A DNA stretch of 60,593 nt from an uncultured Ruminococcus sp. (GCA_937907215.1 CALESG010000092.1:1-60593); one strand, 5' to 3'. Counted from the stretch's first letter, positions 24,996 through 34,106 are shown. Numbers and translations are program-made. The notes: generated by a model not told the origin, from the sequence alone.

Positions 24996-26012
24996 ATGAA
25001 AACTGAACTGCTTTCTGCGACTGCTGCCGGTATAGACAGAGCAGCAGAGCTTTTAAAAAAGGGTGAGCTTATTGGAATGCCCACTGAAACTGTATATGGT
25101 TTAGCGGCTAATGCTTGTAACCCTGAAGCGGTTGCAAATATTTTTGCTGCAAAAGGCAGACCTTCTGATAATCCTCTTATTGTGCATATTGCTGATGTTG
25201 AGATGTTGTCTGAGCTTGCAGAAGATATACCTGATATGGCATATAGGCTGGCAGAAAAATTTTGGCCTGGTCCTCTTACAATGATATTAAAAAAGAATAG
25301 CTGTATACCTATGATAACATCAGGCGGACTGAATACTGTAGGTATACGTATGCCAAATCATGAAGCTGCACTTATGCTTATTAAAAAATCAGGACTTCCT
25401 ATTGCTGCACCATCTGGAAATATTTCTGGCTATCCAAGTCCTACTAAAGCATCGCATATGATGCGTGATATGAATGGGAAAATTGCAGCAATTATTGATG
25501 GCGGTGAATGCAGTGTCGGAGTTGAATCTACTGTTATTTCTTTTGAAAACTGCAATACGGTTAGAATACTTAGACCGGGTGGAGTAACACGTGAAGATTT
25601 GCTTAAAGTTGTTGACAATGTGATCATAGACCCTGCTATTTTGCATGAATTACAGGAAGGACAGATAGTTCGTTCACCTGGAATGAAATATAAGCACTAT
25701 TCACCTAAGGCACATATTATTATGGTCGAAGGAGAGTATTCTGAGTTTTGTAATTATGTAAATGCACATTCTAAAGAAGGAGTATATGCTCTTATATTTG
25801 ATAATGATAATAAAAATGAAATAAGTGTTGCTGCATTTAATTATGGCGGCGACAGCATACAGCAAGCTCATAATATATTCGCACGTTTGAGAGAAATGGA
25901 TTCACTTAATGCAGATACTGTATATGTACGAGCCCCCAAGGCAGATGGTGTGGGACTTGCTGTTTATAATCGCTTGATAAGAGCTGCCGGATTTGAGGTG
26001 ATACAGGTATGA
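24996..26012 (+). CDS. L-threonylcarbamoyladenylate synthase (TsaC/Sua5 family)
   Basis: A 338-residue enzyme of the Sua5 branch that makes threonylcarbamoyl-AMP for the t6A37 modification of ANN-decoding tRNAs. The YrdC domain (1-200) shows MPTETVYGLAANA, FAAKGRPSDNPLIVHI and APSGNISGYPSPT; a linker with RSPGMKYKHYSPKA leads to the C-terminal Sua5 domain (about 235-338). Position between prfA and coaE is commonly seen in Clostridia. It overlaps coaE by 4 bases (ATGA). Confidence 0.95.
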   Translation: MKTELLSATAAGIDRAAELLKKGELIGMPTETVYGLAANACNPEAVANIFAAKGRPSDNPLIVHIADVEMLSELAEDIPDMAYRLAEKFWPGPLTMILKKNSCIPMITSGGLNTVGIRMPNHEAALMLIKKSGLPIAAPSGNISGYPSPTKASHMMRDMNGKIAAIIDGGECSVGVESTVISFENCNTVRILRPGGVTREDLLKVVDNVIIDPAILHELQEGQIVRSPGMKYKHYSPKAHIIMVEGEYSEFCNYVNAHSKEGVYALIFDNDNKNEISVAAFNYGGDSIQQAHNIFARLREMDSLNADTVYVRAPKADGVGLAVYNRLIRAAGFEVIQV

Positions 26013-26638
26013 ACAGTCTTGGGGATGTTATGGTAGTTGGACTTACTGGACAAACCGGTGCTGGTAAAAGTACCGTATCAAAAGTTTTTAGGCAATGTGG
26101 ATTTGCACTTATAGATGCAGATCATATTTCCAGAGAAGTAGTAAAAAAGGGCAGTAAATGCCTTCATGAAATAGAAGACTGTTTTCCTGAAAATGTAATT
26201 GCAGAAGACGGGACTCTTAATCGTAAAGAGCTTGCAAAGATAGTATTTAGCGACAGTAAAAAGAAAGAACTGCTTAATTCTATAATGTATCCGTATATTA
26301 TGGGTTATATATTGCAGGAGATCCACAGGTATGCAGACAGTGGACAAAAAATGATACTGCTTGATGCACCTACATTATTTGAGAGCCGTGCAGATGATTT
26401 TTGTGAACTTATTATATCTGTTGTTGCAAGAGAACCTCTGCGTCTTGTAAGAATAATGGAACGTGACGATCTTAGCAATGATCAGGCTCAGGCAAGAATT
26501 GATTCACAGCTGCCGGAAACGTTTTTTATAGCACATTCTGATTTTATTATAAAAAATAATAAGGACAAAGAAAATCTTAATGCAGTTTCAAAGGAAGTTG
26601 CAGAAAAGGTTATTGAATATTATAATGATAAATTTTAA
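26009..26638 (+). CDS. coaE: Dephospho-CoA kinase
   Basis: Catalyses the last step of coenzyme A synthesis, phosphorylating dephospho-CoA at the 3' hydroxyl. The protein has 209 residues with P-loop GLTGQTGAGKSTVSK, the acidic DADHISREV and the DAPTLFES segment of the CoA-binding domain. The start codon overlaps the tsaC stop. Followed after 12 bases by the M18 peptidase gene with AAGGAGG, so the operon continues. Confidence 0.95.
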   Translation: MNSLGDVMVVGLTGQTGAGKSTVSKVFRQCGFALIDADHISREVVKKGSKCLHEIEDCFPENVIAEDGTLNRKELAKIVFSDSKKKELLNSIMYPYIMGYILQEIHRYADSGQKMILLDAPTLFESRADDFCELIISVVAREPLRLVRIMERDDLSNDQAQARIDSQLPETFFIAHSDFIIKNNKDKENLNAVSKEVAEKVIEYYNDKF

Positions 26639-26650
26639 GGAGGAAAAATC

Positions 26651-28048
26651 ATGGAAGAAAATTCAGTGTCAAAGGAACTTAAAGAGAAGCTGTTTTCTAA
26701 AAATAAACATGCAGCTAAGCGTATAAGCATTGAAGAAAAAGCTGCAAGCGATAACTTTGCAAAGGATTATATGGAGTTTTTAAATGCTTCCAAGACAGAA
26801 AGAGAAGCTTGTGCAAATGCAGAAAAAATCTTAAAGGATAATGGCTTTGTGCCGTTTCAGGTTGGAATGACATTAAAAGCAGGTGACAAGGTTTATCGCA
26901 ATAATCGTGGCAAGGCAATTATTGCTGCCGTTATTGGCAGTGCGTCAATTACAGATGGTGTGCATATTTGTGCTGCTCATATTGATTCACCACGTCTTGA
27001 TCTAAAACAGAATCCTCTTTACGAAGATCATGAAATGGCACTTTTCAAAACGCATTATTATGGTGGAATTAAGAAATATCAGTGGGGTGCAATGCCATTG
27101 TCACTGCATGGTGTTGTTGTAAAATCTGATGGAAGCACTGTTGTTGTAAACATCGGTGAAGACGAAGGTGATCCTGTTTTTTGTGTTACAGATTTACTTC
27201 CGCATCTGGCAGAAGAGCAGATGAAGCGTCCGGCAGGTTCACTTCTTAGAGGTGAAGAGCTTAACATTCTTGTTGGTTCTCTTCCATTTAATAATGATGA
27301 AGAAAGCGAATCTGTAAAACTTGGTATATTAAATATACTAAATGAAAAATATGGTATGACAGAGGATGATTTTATTTCAGCTGAACTGGAAGCTGTTCCG
27401 GCATATCATACTTGTGATGTAGGTTTTGACCGCAGCATGATCGGCAGTTATGGACATGATGACAGAGTATGTGCTTATCCTGCACTCAGAGCAATTGTTG
27501 ATTGTAAAGCTCCTGTTCATACAGCAGTAGTCGTTCTTACTGATAAGGAAGAAACAGGCAGCGATGGCAATACAGGTCTTTGTTCAGCATATCTCAAGTA
27601 TTTTATTGATGATTTAGCTGACTGCTTTGGTGCAAAGGGAAGACACGTTTTAAGTGCATCTCAGTGTCTTTCAGCTGACGTAAATGCAGCATTTGACCCA
27701 ACATTCCCAGATGTAATGGAACAGAAAAACTGTGCATATATCAACAGAGGAGTTTGTGTTACAAAGTTTACAGGAGCAAGAGGCAAATCCGGCACATCTG
27801 ATGCCTCTGCTGAATTTGTAGGTGTTGTACGCAGATTGCTTGATTCTAAAAATGTAGTATGGCAGACAGGTGAACTTGGTAAGGTAGATGCAGGCGGTGG
27901 CGGTACTGTTGCTGCTTATATTGCAAATCTTGATGTAGATACAATAGATGTTGGAGTGCCTGTACTTTGTATGCACGCACCGTTTGAAGTTGTATCAAAG
28001 CTTGATGTTTATATGACTTACCGTGCATTTAGCGTATTTGTAGAATAA
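26651..28048 (+). CDS. M18 family aminopeptidase
   Basis: A 465-residue zinc metallopeptidase, normally a dodecameric cytosolic enzyme that removes N-terminal residues, often acidic ones. Metal ligand regions are seen in order: AHIDSPRLD (His, Asp), DKEETGSDGNTG (Glu-Glu with the catalytic base and ligand), and the C-terminal MHAPFEVVSKLDV (His). GSYGHDDRVCAYPAL is another strong family block. It carries the ribosome binding site AAGGAGG and sits between coaE and the FNT channel gene. Confidence 0.94.
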   Translation: MEENSVSKELKEKLFSKNKHAAKRISIEEKAASDNFAKDYMEFLNASKTEREACANAEKILKDNGFVPFQVGMTLKAGDKVYRNNRGKAIIAAVIGSASITDGVHICAAHIDSPRLDLKQNPLYEDHEMALFKTHYYGGIKKYQWGAMPLSLHGVVVKSDGSTVVVNIGEDEGDPVFCVTDLLPHLAEEQMKRPAGSLLRGEELNILVGSLPFNNDEESESVKLGILNILNEKYGMTEDDFISAELEAVPAYHTCDVGFDRSMIGSYGHDDRVCAYPALRAIVDCKAPVHTAVVVLTDKEETGSDGNTGLCSAYLKYFIDDLADCFGAKGRHVLSASQCLSADVNAAFDPTFPDVMEQKNCAYINRGVCVTKFTGARGKSGTSDASAEFVGVVRRLLDSKNVVWQTGELGKVDAGGGGTVAAYIANLDVDTIDVGVPVLCMHAPFEVVSKLDVYMTYRAFSVFVE

Positions 28049-28061
28049 AGGAAGTGCGGAA

Positions 28062-28754
28062 ATGTATACTGAAAAAAAGCAGAAGAATAAAATTGTTTCA
28101 TTTATAATTGATGGAATTCTTTCTGGTTTTACACTTGGCGTAGGTGGAATGGTAAGCCTTTCAAGTGATAATAAATATATTGGTGCATTTTTATTCGCAC
28201 TTGGACTTTTTACAATTGTACAATTTAAGTATGGATTGTTTACCGGTAAGGTCGGCTATATTGTAAATCGAGAACCGTCATATATTTTGGAAGTTCTTGT
28301 AACACTTGTTTCAAATGCATTAGGTGCTTTAGTGGCAGCTGTACTGCTTAGGCAGACAAGATTCTTTACATCTGTAATTTCTGGAATGGATATTACATTG
28401 CAGGAACGTGTTGCCGCTACTGTTGATGGAAAGATTCATGATAATCCTTTAAGCATATTTATACTTTCAATATTTTGTGGAATGCTTATGTTTATAGCAG
28501 TTGAAGCAAACAGGCAGTGCCGTGCAAAAGGTAATTTTGCAGGTGCACTTTTTGGAGTTGTATTTCCGGTAGTAGTATTTATTATCTGTGGATTTAATCA
28601 CTGTGTTGCAGATATGTTTTATTATTTTTTCAGTGGATGTCCAGATGTTCCAAATGCACTATTGTATTTCGCACTTGCAATAACAGGCAATGCTGTTGGC
28701 GGAATGTTTATTCCTGCAATGAAAAAGCTTTCTAATCAGCCTCTTGAGAAGTAG
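28062..28754 (+). CDS. Formate/nitrite transporter (FNT) family channel
   Basis: A 230-residue membrane protein with six hydrophobic helices, a little shorter than FocA. Family signs are the second-helix pattern GFTLGVGGMVSLSS, LFTGKVGYI, and GFNHCVADMFYYF with the central pore His. FNT proteins are pentameric channels for formate, nitrite or hydrosulfide. In an anaerobe formate export is the likeliest use, but the substrate is not proven by sequence. It follows the peptidase by 13 bases and two hairpins close the unit. Confidence 0.88.
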   Translation: MYTEKKQKNKIVSFIIDGILSGFTLGVGGMVSLSSDNKYIGAFLFALGLFTIVQFKYGLFTGKVGYIVNREPSYILEVLVTLVSNALGALVAAVLLRQTRFFTSVISGMDITLQERVAATVDGKIHDNPLSIFILSIFCGMLMFIAVEANRQCRAKGNFAGALFGVVFPVVVFIICGFNHCVADMFYYFFSGCPDVPNALLYFALAITGNAVGGMFIPAMKKLSNQPLEK

Positions 28755-28788
28755 AGTGATTATATAAAAATTATATATACAAATAAAG

Positions 28789-28830
28789 TCACGGCTGAAC
28801 TAAAAGTATTCAGCCGTGATTGTCTTATTT
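28789..28830 (+). terminator. Terminator after the FNT gene
   Basis: A perfect 11-bp stem: TCACGGCTGAA (28789-28799) with TTCAGCCGTGA (28809-28819), then a T-rich tract. Confidence 0.65.
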
Positions 28831-28837
28831 ATGTTTA

Positions 28838-28849
28838 AGAACAAGTTCT
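28838..28849. repeat. 12-bp AGAAC-AA-GTTCT palindrome, possible element relic
   Basis: The two extreme ends of the AGARC element family joined with nothing between them. Too short to be sure. Confidence 0.25.
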
Positions 28850-28858
28850 AATAATATA

Positions 28859-28895
28859 GCTGCTGCAAAGTTTAATTTTCAGCAGCCTTTTTGTA
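28859..28895 (+). terminator. Second terminator after the FNT gene
   Basis: AGCTGCTG pairs with CAGCAGC around an AT-rich loop and is followed by CTTTTTG. Confidence 0.6.
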
Positions 28896-28909
28896 TTTAC
28901 CAAACAAGA

Positions 28910-28936
28910 ATAACGCCCACTGGTTGTGGGCGTTAT
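28910..28936 (-). terminator. Terminator of the 1009-aa ABC fusion gene
   Basis: A perfect 11-bp GC-rich stem, ATAACGCCCAC and GTGGGCGTTAT, with a 5-base loop, 31 bases after the stop; a T-rich tract follows on the minus strand. Confidence 0.75.
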
Positions 28937-28966
28937 AGGGCGATCGAGATGGCGTAAGTTCGTTAA

Positions 28967-31900
28967 TTATTCAGAACGAAGTGCTACGACAGGATCCTTT
29001 TTAGCTGCACTTCTTGAAGGGATAAGACCTGATAAAAGATTAAGAGTCATACTTATAATTACAAGTATTATTGCAGCTCCAACAGGAAGTATAGCGTTAA
29101 GATTCATAATACCTGTAATGCTGTGGACAAGTGAATTTATTGGAATGCAAAGCAGATATGTTACTATAACTCCAAGCAGACCCGAGGTTAAGCCGATTAT
29201 GAGAGTTTCTGCATTGAACATACGAGATACATTTTTCTTTGAAGCACCAATAGCACGCAGAATACCTATCTCCTTTGTACGTTCCTGAACCGATATTAAA
29301 GTTATAACTGCTATCATAATTGATGATACAATAAGAGATATTGCAACAAATGCGATAAGAACATATGTTATAGTATCAATTATAAGTGTTATAGAAGACA
29401 TCATAATACCAATATAATCAGTATATTTAATTTCTGAAAGTTCATCTACATTTTTATTATAATCAGCTATAGCATCTGTAATAATATCTTTATTTTCAAA
29501 TGATGAGGCATATATATTTATAGAAGATGGGTCTTCAAGATCGAGGTAACCCATAGCATTAAGATTATCTTCATATGTAGATTCAGAAAATACAAGTATT
29601 TCATCATAGAATTCAGCAAACTGTTCTGTTGTGAATGTCTTCATTTCTGCTGTAAGAGAGCCAAGTAATTCTTCCGGTTTCATTTGAGACATTTGTTCCT
29701 GAACATCGGCTGCATATTGTGCCTTTATCTGTTCTTGGGTCATAGCAGTAAATACTTCTGTAAGTTCTTCATCAGTCATAGATTCAGTGTATGATGATAT
29801 TGCATTTTTGCTCATTCCCATTTGTTGTGAAAGAGCGTCTTCCATAGTTTTTTCCATGTCTTCACGAGTAAGACCCTTTATGCTGTCGTTTGTCATTTTT
29901 TCAAGTTCATCTTTGCTTGGTATGGACTTTATTTTAATGTAAGCAGCAGCCTTTCCATCATCTTCGAGTGAATCAATATAGCTTTTGAATTCTTCTTCTT
30001 TTTCCTTATCTGTGAGTTCGCCTGTTGTTTCCTTAAAAGGCAGACCGGTAAATATATCAGTAGATTTATCTTCAAGCTGTGCATTTATGGCGTCAGAATT
30101 TTTACTATGTTCGATTACATATTCAGTTAAACCATTGGTATAACAGATTGCACCGGAAAGCATAGTTGAGGATGTATCTTCATTTGGTCGAATAATACCT
30201 GTTACTTTCAATGGAATGCCATTGTCATAAAGGTATCTGATACCAGCATCGGTATTACGAAGGTCATTATACAATCCTGTATTTACATCATAGCTATAGC
30301 AGTCGGAATTAAGAACAGTGCGAAAATCCATATTGCAAATTTCTTCATAGGTCCAGTTCTGAGCCTGTCTTTCCGGAAGCTTTTCCTGATTTATAGCAGC
30401 ATTTACAATATTATCCATATTTTCTTTAGGCTGCAATCCAAGTGCATATAATGTAACATCATCAATTTCGTTGTTTTCATCAAGCACAATTACGATTTCG
30501 TCATAATTTTTTGGCCACTGACCATAAACCACATCATATTGCTTTTTAAGCAGATCATTTATTGGTTCTCCGTCATCGCCAGGGAGAAGCTGCTGCCATG
30601 TTTGAGATGACATTCCTCCGGACATCATCGACATCATAGGTGAATCCGATGACATTCCCACGCTTTCCTGCATTTTATTCATAGCAGACATATCTATATT
30701 CATGAATTCCTTCATAAGATCCTGCAATAATTCTTCAGAATCTGAATGTATTATATTGCCGTCTACATTTTTAGTAAAGACCTGTAGATCAAGATCATAA
30801 GAATATTGAATGCCGTTTATAGCGTCATGAAGTTTTGATTCATCATCAGTTTTTGACTTTGAGTATTCTTCTTCAATATATTTTTTAAATGAACGCAAAT
30901 CATTTTCGGAAGTTTCAATATTTGTGAATGATTCTACAATATTATATACAGCAGGACGTTCATATACGCCGTTATTATCATGGTCATAATCTTCAGATGC
31001 TTTTCCCATAAATGTTTGCATAAGTGTTCCAAGATCTACATTTGTTTTTTGAATGGTAAGAGGATAAGATGAGAGAGTTTCTTCCTGTACATCATTTATA
31101 TAGGTTGAAAATCCCTGTGAAATTGCTAGAACCAGAGCGATACCTATAATGCCTATGCTTCCTGCAAATGATGTAAGAATAGTACGTCCTTTTTTAGTAA
31201 AGAGATTTTTTAGTGAAAGTGAAAAAGAAGTGGCAAATGACATGGAAGGCTTTTTGATTTTTTTATTGTTTTCAGAACTTGAAGTATATTTTTTTATTTC
31301 TTCTTTTATTTCAGTTTCGCTTAAAGGCTTGCTGTCGTTCTTTATTACGCCATCAAGTACTTTTATAATTCTTGATGAATATTGTTCTGCCAATTCAGGA
31401 TTATGTGTTACCATAATTACAAGGCGATCTTTGGCAACATTTTTTAATATTTCCATTACCTGAATGCTTGTTTCAGTATCAAGAGCACCTGTAGGTTCAT
31501 CAGCAAGAATAATATCAGGATTGTTTACAAGTGCACGTGCAATTGCAACACGCTGCATTTGTCCGCCAGACATTTCTCCTGGTTTTTTATGAAATTGATT
31601 TTCAAGCCCTACTTGCCTAAGTGCTTCTTTAGCACGTTTTCTGCGTTCTGATTTTGAAACGCCGGAAAGTGTTAATGCGAGTTCTACGTTTTGAAGAACT
31701 GTTTGGTGTGGAATAAGATTATAGCTTTGAAATACAAATCCAATGGAATGATTTCTATAAGCATCCCAATCACGAGCTTTAAATGATTTTGTAGACTTGC
31801 CATTGATTATAAGATCGCCTTTTGTGTATCCATCAAGACCACCTATTATATTAAGCATGGTGGTTTTTCCGCATCCCGATGGACCGAGTATCGATACAAA

Positions 31901-31996
31901 TTCATTTTGCCTAAATTTAAGGTCGATGCCTTTTAGTGCATGAACTGTATTTTCACCGGCAAGGTAATCTTTAGTAATACCTTTTAATTCTAGCAT
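28967..31996 (-). CDS. MacB-like ABC exporter, ATPase fused to FtsX-type permease
   Basis: One polypeptide of 1009 residues. The N-terminal ATPase (1-230) has Walker A GPSGCGKTT, signature MSGGQMQRV and Walker B IILADEPTGALD. A first membrane helix lies at about 280-300, a very large extracellular region spans about 300-860, and three helices (about 880-1000) form the FtsX core with RTKEIGILRAIGASKKNVSRMFN. The layout matches MacB and bacitracin-type exporters, but the external domain is far larger than the roughly 220 residues of E. coli MacB. It includes a Met-rich stretch and a long helical region. Start: ATG at 31996 after AGGAGG. No adaptor or regulator gene is adjacent. Confidence 0.88.
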   Translation of the reverse strand: MLELKGITKDYLAGENTVHALKGIDLKFRQNEFVSILGPSGCGKTTMLNIIGGLDGYTKGDLIINGKSTKSFKARDWDAYRNHSIGFVFQSYNLIPHQTVLQNVELALTLSGVSKSERRKRAKEALRQVGLENQFHKKPGEMSGGQMQRVAIARALVNNPDIILADEPTGALDTETSIQVMEILKNVAKDRLVIMVTHNPELAEQYSSRIIKVLDGVIKNDSKPLSETEIKEEIKKYTSSSENNKKIKKPSMSFATSFSLSLKNLFTKKGRTILTSFAGSIGIIGIALVLAISQGFSTYINDVQEETLSSYPLTIQKTNVDLGTLMQTFMGKASEDYDHDNNGVYERPAVYNIVESFTNIETSENDLRSFKKYIEEEYSKSKTDDESKLHDAINGIQYSYDLDLQVFTKNVDGNIIHSDSEELLQDLMKEFMNIDMSAMNKMQESVGMSSDSPMMSMMSGGMSSQTWQQLLPGDDGEPINDLLKKQYDVVYGQWPKNYDEIVIVLDENNEIDDVTLYALGLQPKENMDNIVNAAINQEKLPERQAQNWTYEEICNMDFRTVLNSDCYSYDVNTGLYNDLRNTDAGIRYLYDNGIPLKVTGIIRPNEDTSSTMLSGAICYTNGLTEYVIEHSKNSDAINAQLEDKSTDIFTGLPFKETTGELTDKEKEEEFKSYIDSLEDDGKAAAYIKIKSIPSKDELEKMTNDSIKGLTREDMEKTMEDALSQQMGMSKNAISSYTESMTDEELTEVFTAMTQEQIKAQYAADVQEQMSQMKPEELLGSLTAEMKTFTTEQFAEFYDEILVFSESTYEDNLNAMGYLDLEDPSSINIYASSFENKDIITDAIADYNKNVDELSEIKYTDYIGIMMSSITLIIDTITYVLIAFVAISLIVSSIMIAVITLISVQERTKEIGILRAIGASKKNVSRMFNAETLIIGLTSGLLGVIVTYLLCIPINSLVHSITGIMNLNAILPVGAAIILVIISMTLNLLSGLIPSRSAAKKDPVVALRSE

Positions 31997-32027
31997 AAAC
32001 TTTCCTCCTATTATTATAATAATCTTT

Positions 32028-32056
32028 ATTATATCAAAAAAACGTTTGTGGTGCAA
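32028..32056 (-). promoter_or_regulatory. Promoter of the ABC fusion gene
   Basis: On the minus strand, TTGCAC (32051-32056), 17 bases, TATAAT (32028-32033). Confidence 0.6.
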
Positions 32057-32113
32057 GTAAAAAGATAATAATTTCACTTGGTTTACACATAAATATATCA
32101 TTATACAATATCC

Positions 32114-32142
32114 TTGACAAGAGAGTAGAAATGCTGTATAAT
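32114..32142 (+). promoter_or_regulatory. Consensus sigma-A promoter of the thioesterase gene
   Basis: TTGACA (32114-32119), 17 bases, TATAAT (32137-32142). Confidence 0.8.
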
Positions 32143-32177
32143 ACTTACAAATTAAATTTTGAAAGGAAAAAATTGAA

Positions 32178-32645
32178 ATGAAAAAGAGAGTAAAAGATTC
32201 ATGTTCAGAGCAAGTACAGGTTTTAACGCAGGCAAATATAAATGGTTATAACAGGCTTTTTGGCGGACAGCTTATGGAATGGATAGATGTTGTTGCAGCT
32301 GTTGTTGCAAGACGTCATTCTGGAAGAAACGTTACAACAGCTGTAGTTGATACACTTACATTTCAAGCACCTGCACATCCAAATGATACTATAATAATTC
32401 ATGGGTACATCACTTATGTTAAAAGAACCTCTATGGAAGTATGTACAAAAACATATGTTGAAAATTTAAATGGTACAAGAAAGCTTATAAATACAGCATA
32501 TCTTGTAATGGTTGCACTTGATGAGAATGAAAACCCCACTGAAGTACCAAAGCTTATTCTTGAAACTGATGAAGAACGTGAGGAATGGAAAGCAGCAGAG
32601 AGGAGAGCAGATCTTAGAAGACTGCGCCGTGAAGAGTGCTTTTAA
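32178..32645 (+). CDS. Acyl-CoA thioesterase (hot-dog fold)
   Basis: A 155-residue single hot-dog domain protein of the YciA/cytosolic acyl-CoA hydrolase type. Key blocks are NGYNRLFGGQLMEWIDVVAA, containing the central helix and the catalytic Asp region, and VVDTLTFQAPAHPNDTI. The C-terminus is a charged helix with many Arg and Glu. The expected reaction is hydrolysis of acyl-CoA to free acid and CoA; chain length is unknown. It has a consensus promoter and appears monocistronic. Confidence 0.88.
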   Translation: MKKRVKDSCSEQVQVLTQANINGYNRLFGGQLMEWIDVVAAVVARRHSGRNVTTAVVDTLTFQAPAHPNDTIIIHGYITYVKRTSMEVCTKTYVENLNGTRKLINTAYLVMVALDENENPTEVPKLILETDEEREEWKAAERRADLRRLRREECF

Positions 32646-32671
32646 TAAAATAACGAGTGAAAATTAAAAAT

Positions 32672-32734
32672 AAGCTGTCGCCGGCTCGACCACTCTATGA
32701 CCTTCACATTCGCTTTTTAATCATTTACAGTATA
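32672..32734 (+). repeat. 63-bp dispersed repeat, copy 2
   Basis: Second copy of the repeat at 9367-9429 (7 differences, same orientation). As at copy 1, a hairpin with T-runs follows about 70 bases downstream. Confidence 0.75.
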
Positions 32735-32784
32735 CAATGCCTTCTGTCAGGCGGCGATATGCTTGTTTTGTAAATGAAAACAAT

Positions 32785-32825
32785 AAAAAGACTGATGTAT
32801 TTCAAAACTCTACATCAGCCTCTTT
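32785..32825. terminator. Bidirectional terminator downstream of the 63-bp repeat
   Basis: GACTGATGTA pairs with TACATCAGCC (one mismatch near the base); A- and T-runs flank it. Its loop ends CTC-TACA like the terminator at 9504-9534. Confidence 0.6.
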
Positions 32826-32855
32826 TATATTTATATAAATTATTTCTGTGATATA

Positions 32856-33019
32856 AGAACCTATGTTCATAGGATAAGCCGCACGTTTTTTTGGCAAATC
32901 TTGACGATTGCTGCGCCAACAAAATCTCACCATACGTCAGTATGATTTCGCTTTTTCGATTTGCATTCGTCAAAATTATGCTAGAAAAACCGTATCACTT
33001 CCTTATAAACACAAGTTCT
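32856..33019. repeat. AGARC inverted-repeat element, full copy B (164 bp)
   Basis: Ends AGAACCTATGTTCATAGG and TTATAAACACAAGTTCT. Core boxes GGCAAATCTTGACGATTGCT and CGTCAAAATTATGCTAG match copies A, C and D. Central hairpin CATAC-GTCA-GTATG (32931-32944). It lies between two convergent genes and ends 12 bases before the methyltransferase stop. Confidence 0.8.
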
Positions 33020-33030
33020 AATTGCATATT

Positions 33031-33849
33031 TTATTTTTTTCTATTTCCAAGCTGCCAGAATGCAACAGCACTTGCAGCAGCAACATTTAGGGAATCTACA
33101 TTATGTGACATTGGAATGCATACTGTATAGTCGCTTTGTGAAATAGTATTTATAGATAGACCGTCACCTTCTGTTCCAAGTATTATAGCAAGACGGTCTT
33201 CATTCATAAGTTCACTGTTATCTATATTGACTGAATCATTTTCCAGAGCCATAGCAGCAGTTTTAAAACCGAGTGATTTTAGCATTTCAATATCTGTCAA
33301 AGATGTTTTCATATAAGTCCATGGCACTTGAAATACTGTTCCCATGCTTACTCTTGATGAACGTCTGTATAATGGATCACTACAGCATTTAGTAAGTAAA
33401 ACTGCATCTATATTAAGTGCAGCGGCACTTCTAAAAATCGCACCTACATTTGTAGGGTTAACAATATTTTCAAGCACTGCGATACGTCGTTTACTTTTAC
33501 ATATTTCCTGCACTGTTGGAAGTGTCTTTCTTTTCATAGCACATAATGCACCTCTTATTAGTTTAAATCCTGTGATAGATACGATAGTATCTTCATCACC
33601 GGTAAAAATCGGTGTATTCTTGCACATTTTTATTATTTCAGCTGCTTCGCCGTTTATATCACGTCTATTCATAAGTAGAACAATAGGTTCATACCCTCCG
33701 TTGATCGCACGTTCTATGACCTTTGGACTTTCTGCAATAAAAACACCGGGAGCCGGTTCGTTCCAGTGAAGAAGCTGAGGTTCGGAAAAACCTGCAAATA
33801 TTTTTAGCATAGGGTCTGTTTTATCAGTGATTTCATTTATAGCTGACAT
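33031..33849 (-). CDS. TrmH/SpoU family RNA 2'-O-methyltransferase
   Basis: A 272-residue SPOUT methyltransferase. The knotted SAM-binding domain has the three family motifs: LENIVNPTNVGAIFRSAAAL (motif 1), LAIILGTEGDGLS (motif 2) and CIPMSHNVDSLNVAAASAV (motif 3). An N-terminal substrate-binding domain (about 1-105) precedes it. It methylates a ribose in rRNA or tRNA; the target is not assignable. Start: ATG at 33849 after AAAGGA. The longer open frame to 33963 runs into element C and is not coding. Confidence 0.92.
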   Translation of the reverse strand: MSAINEITDKTDPMLKIFAGFSEPQLLHWNEPAPGVFIAESPKVIERAINGGYEPIVLLMNRRDINGEAAEIIKMCKNTPIFTGDEDTIVSITGFKLIRGALCAMKRKTLPTVQEICKSKRRIAVLENIVNPTNVGAIFRSAAALNIDAVLLTKCCSDPLYRRSSRVSMGTVFQVPWTYMKTSLTDIEMLKSLGFKTAAMALENDSVNIDNSELMNEDRLAIILGTEGDGLSINTISQSDYTVCIPMSHNVDSLNVAAASAVAFWQLGNRKK

Positions 33850-33870
33850 GTTATTTTCCTTTCGATTTTT

Positions 33871-34033
33871 AGAACCTGTCTTCATAAGATCAGTGTGCGG
33901 ATTTTCGAGCATAATTTTGCCGATTATAAGAAAAAAATTCGCAGGCATACTGACGTATAGCAAGGATTTTTGACGCAGTAAGCGGCAAAATTTTACGAAA
34001 AGATGTTTGCTGCATCTTGTGAAGACAGGTTCT
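33871..34033. repeat. AGARC inverted-repeat element, full copy C (163 bp, reversed)
   Basis: Ends AGAACCTGTCTTCATAAGAT and ATCTTGTGAAGACAGGTTCT pair over almost 20 bp. It is in the opposite orientation to copies A, B and D. The core has TCGAGCATAATTTTGCCGA and the centre CATAC-TGAC-GTAT (33946-33958). It lies within the predicted leader of the methyltransferase mRNA. Confidence 0.85.
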
Positions 34034-34048
34034 TATAATATTATACTT

Positions 34049-34077
34049 ATTATAATATATTATTTTAAATATTTCAA
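34049..34077 (-). promoter_or_regulatory. Promoter of the methyltransferase gene, upstream of element C
   Basis: On the minus strand, TTGAAA (34072-34077), 17 bases, TATAAT (34049-34054). Transcription from here would run through all of element C before the start codon at 33849. Confidence 0.55.
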
Positions 34078-34087
34078 GAGAATCTTT

Positions 34088-34106
34088 AGAACCTGTATTC
34101 ATATGG
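34088..34106. repeat. Single arm of the AGARC element
   Basis: AGAACCTGTATTCATATGG repeats the terminus of the 13085-13150 and 33871 copies; no partner arm is seen within 100 bases. Confidence 0.45.

Noticed and set aside
28926..29288. 120-residue plus-strand frame near the ABC fusion
   Set aside because: It is antisense to the FtsX end of the fusion gene and begins inside its terminator.
32891..33963. A peptide KIMLENPHT (or KIMLEKPYH) shared by open frames at 23044-23151, 32891-33130 and 33850-33963, as if a conserved domain
   Set aside because: It is the translation of one arm of the AGARC repeat element in three copies; the real starts of the adjoining genes lie downstream with proper ribosome binding sites.
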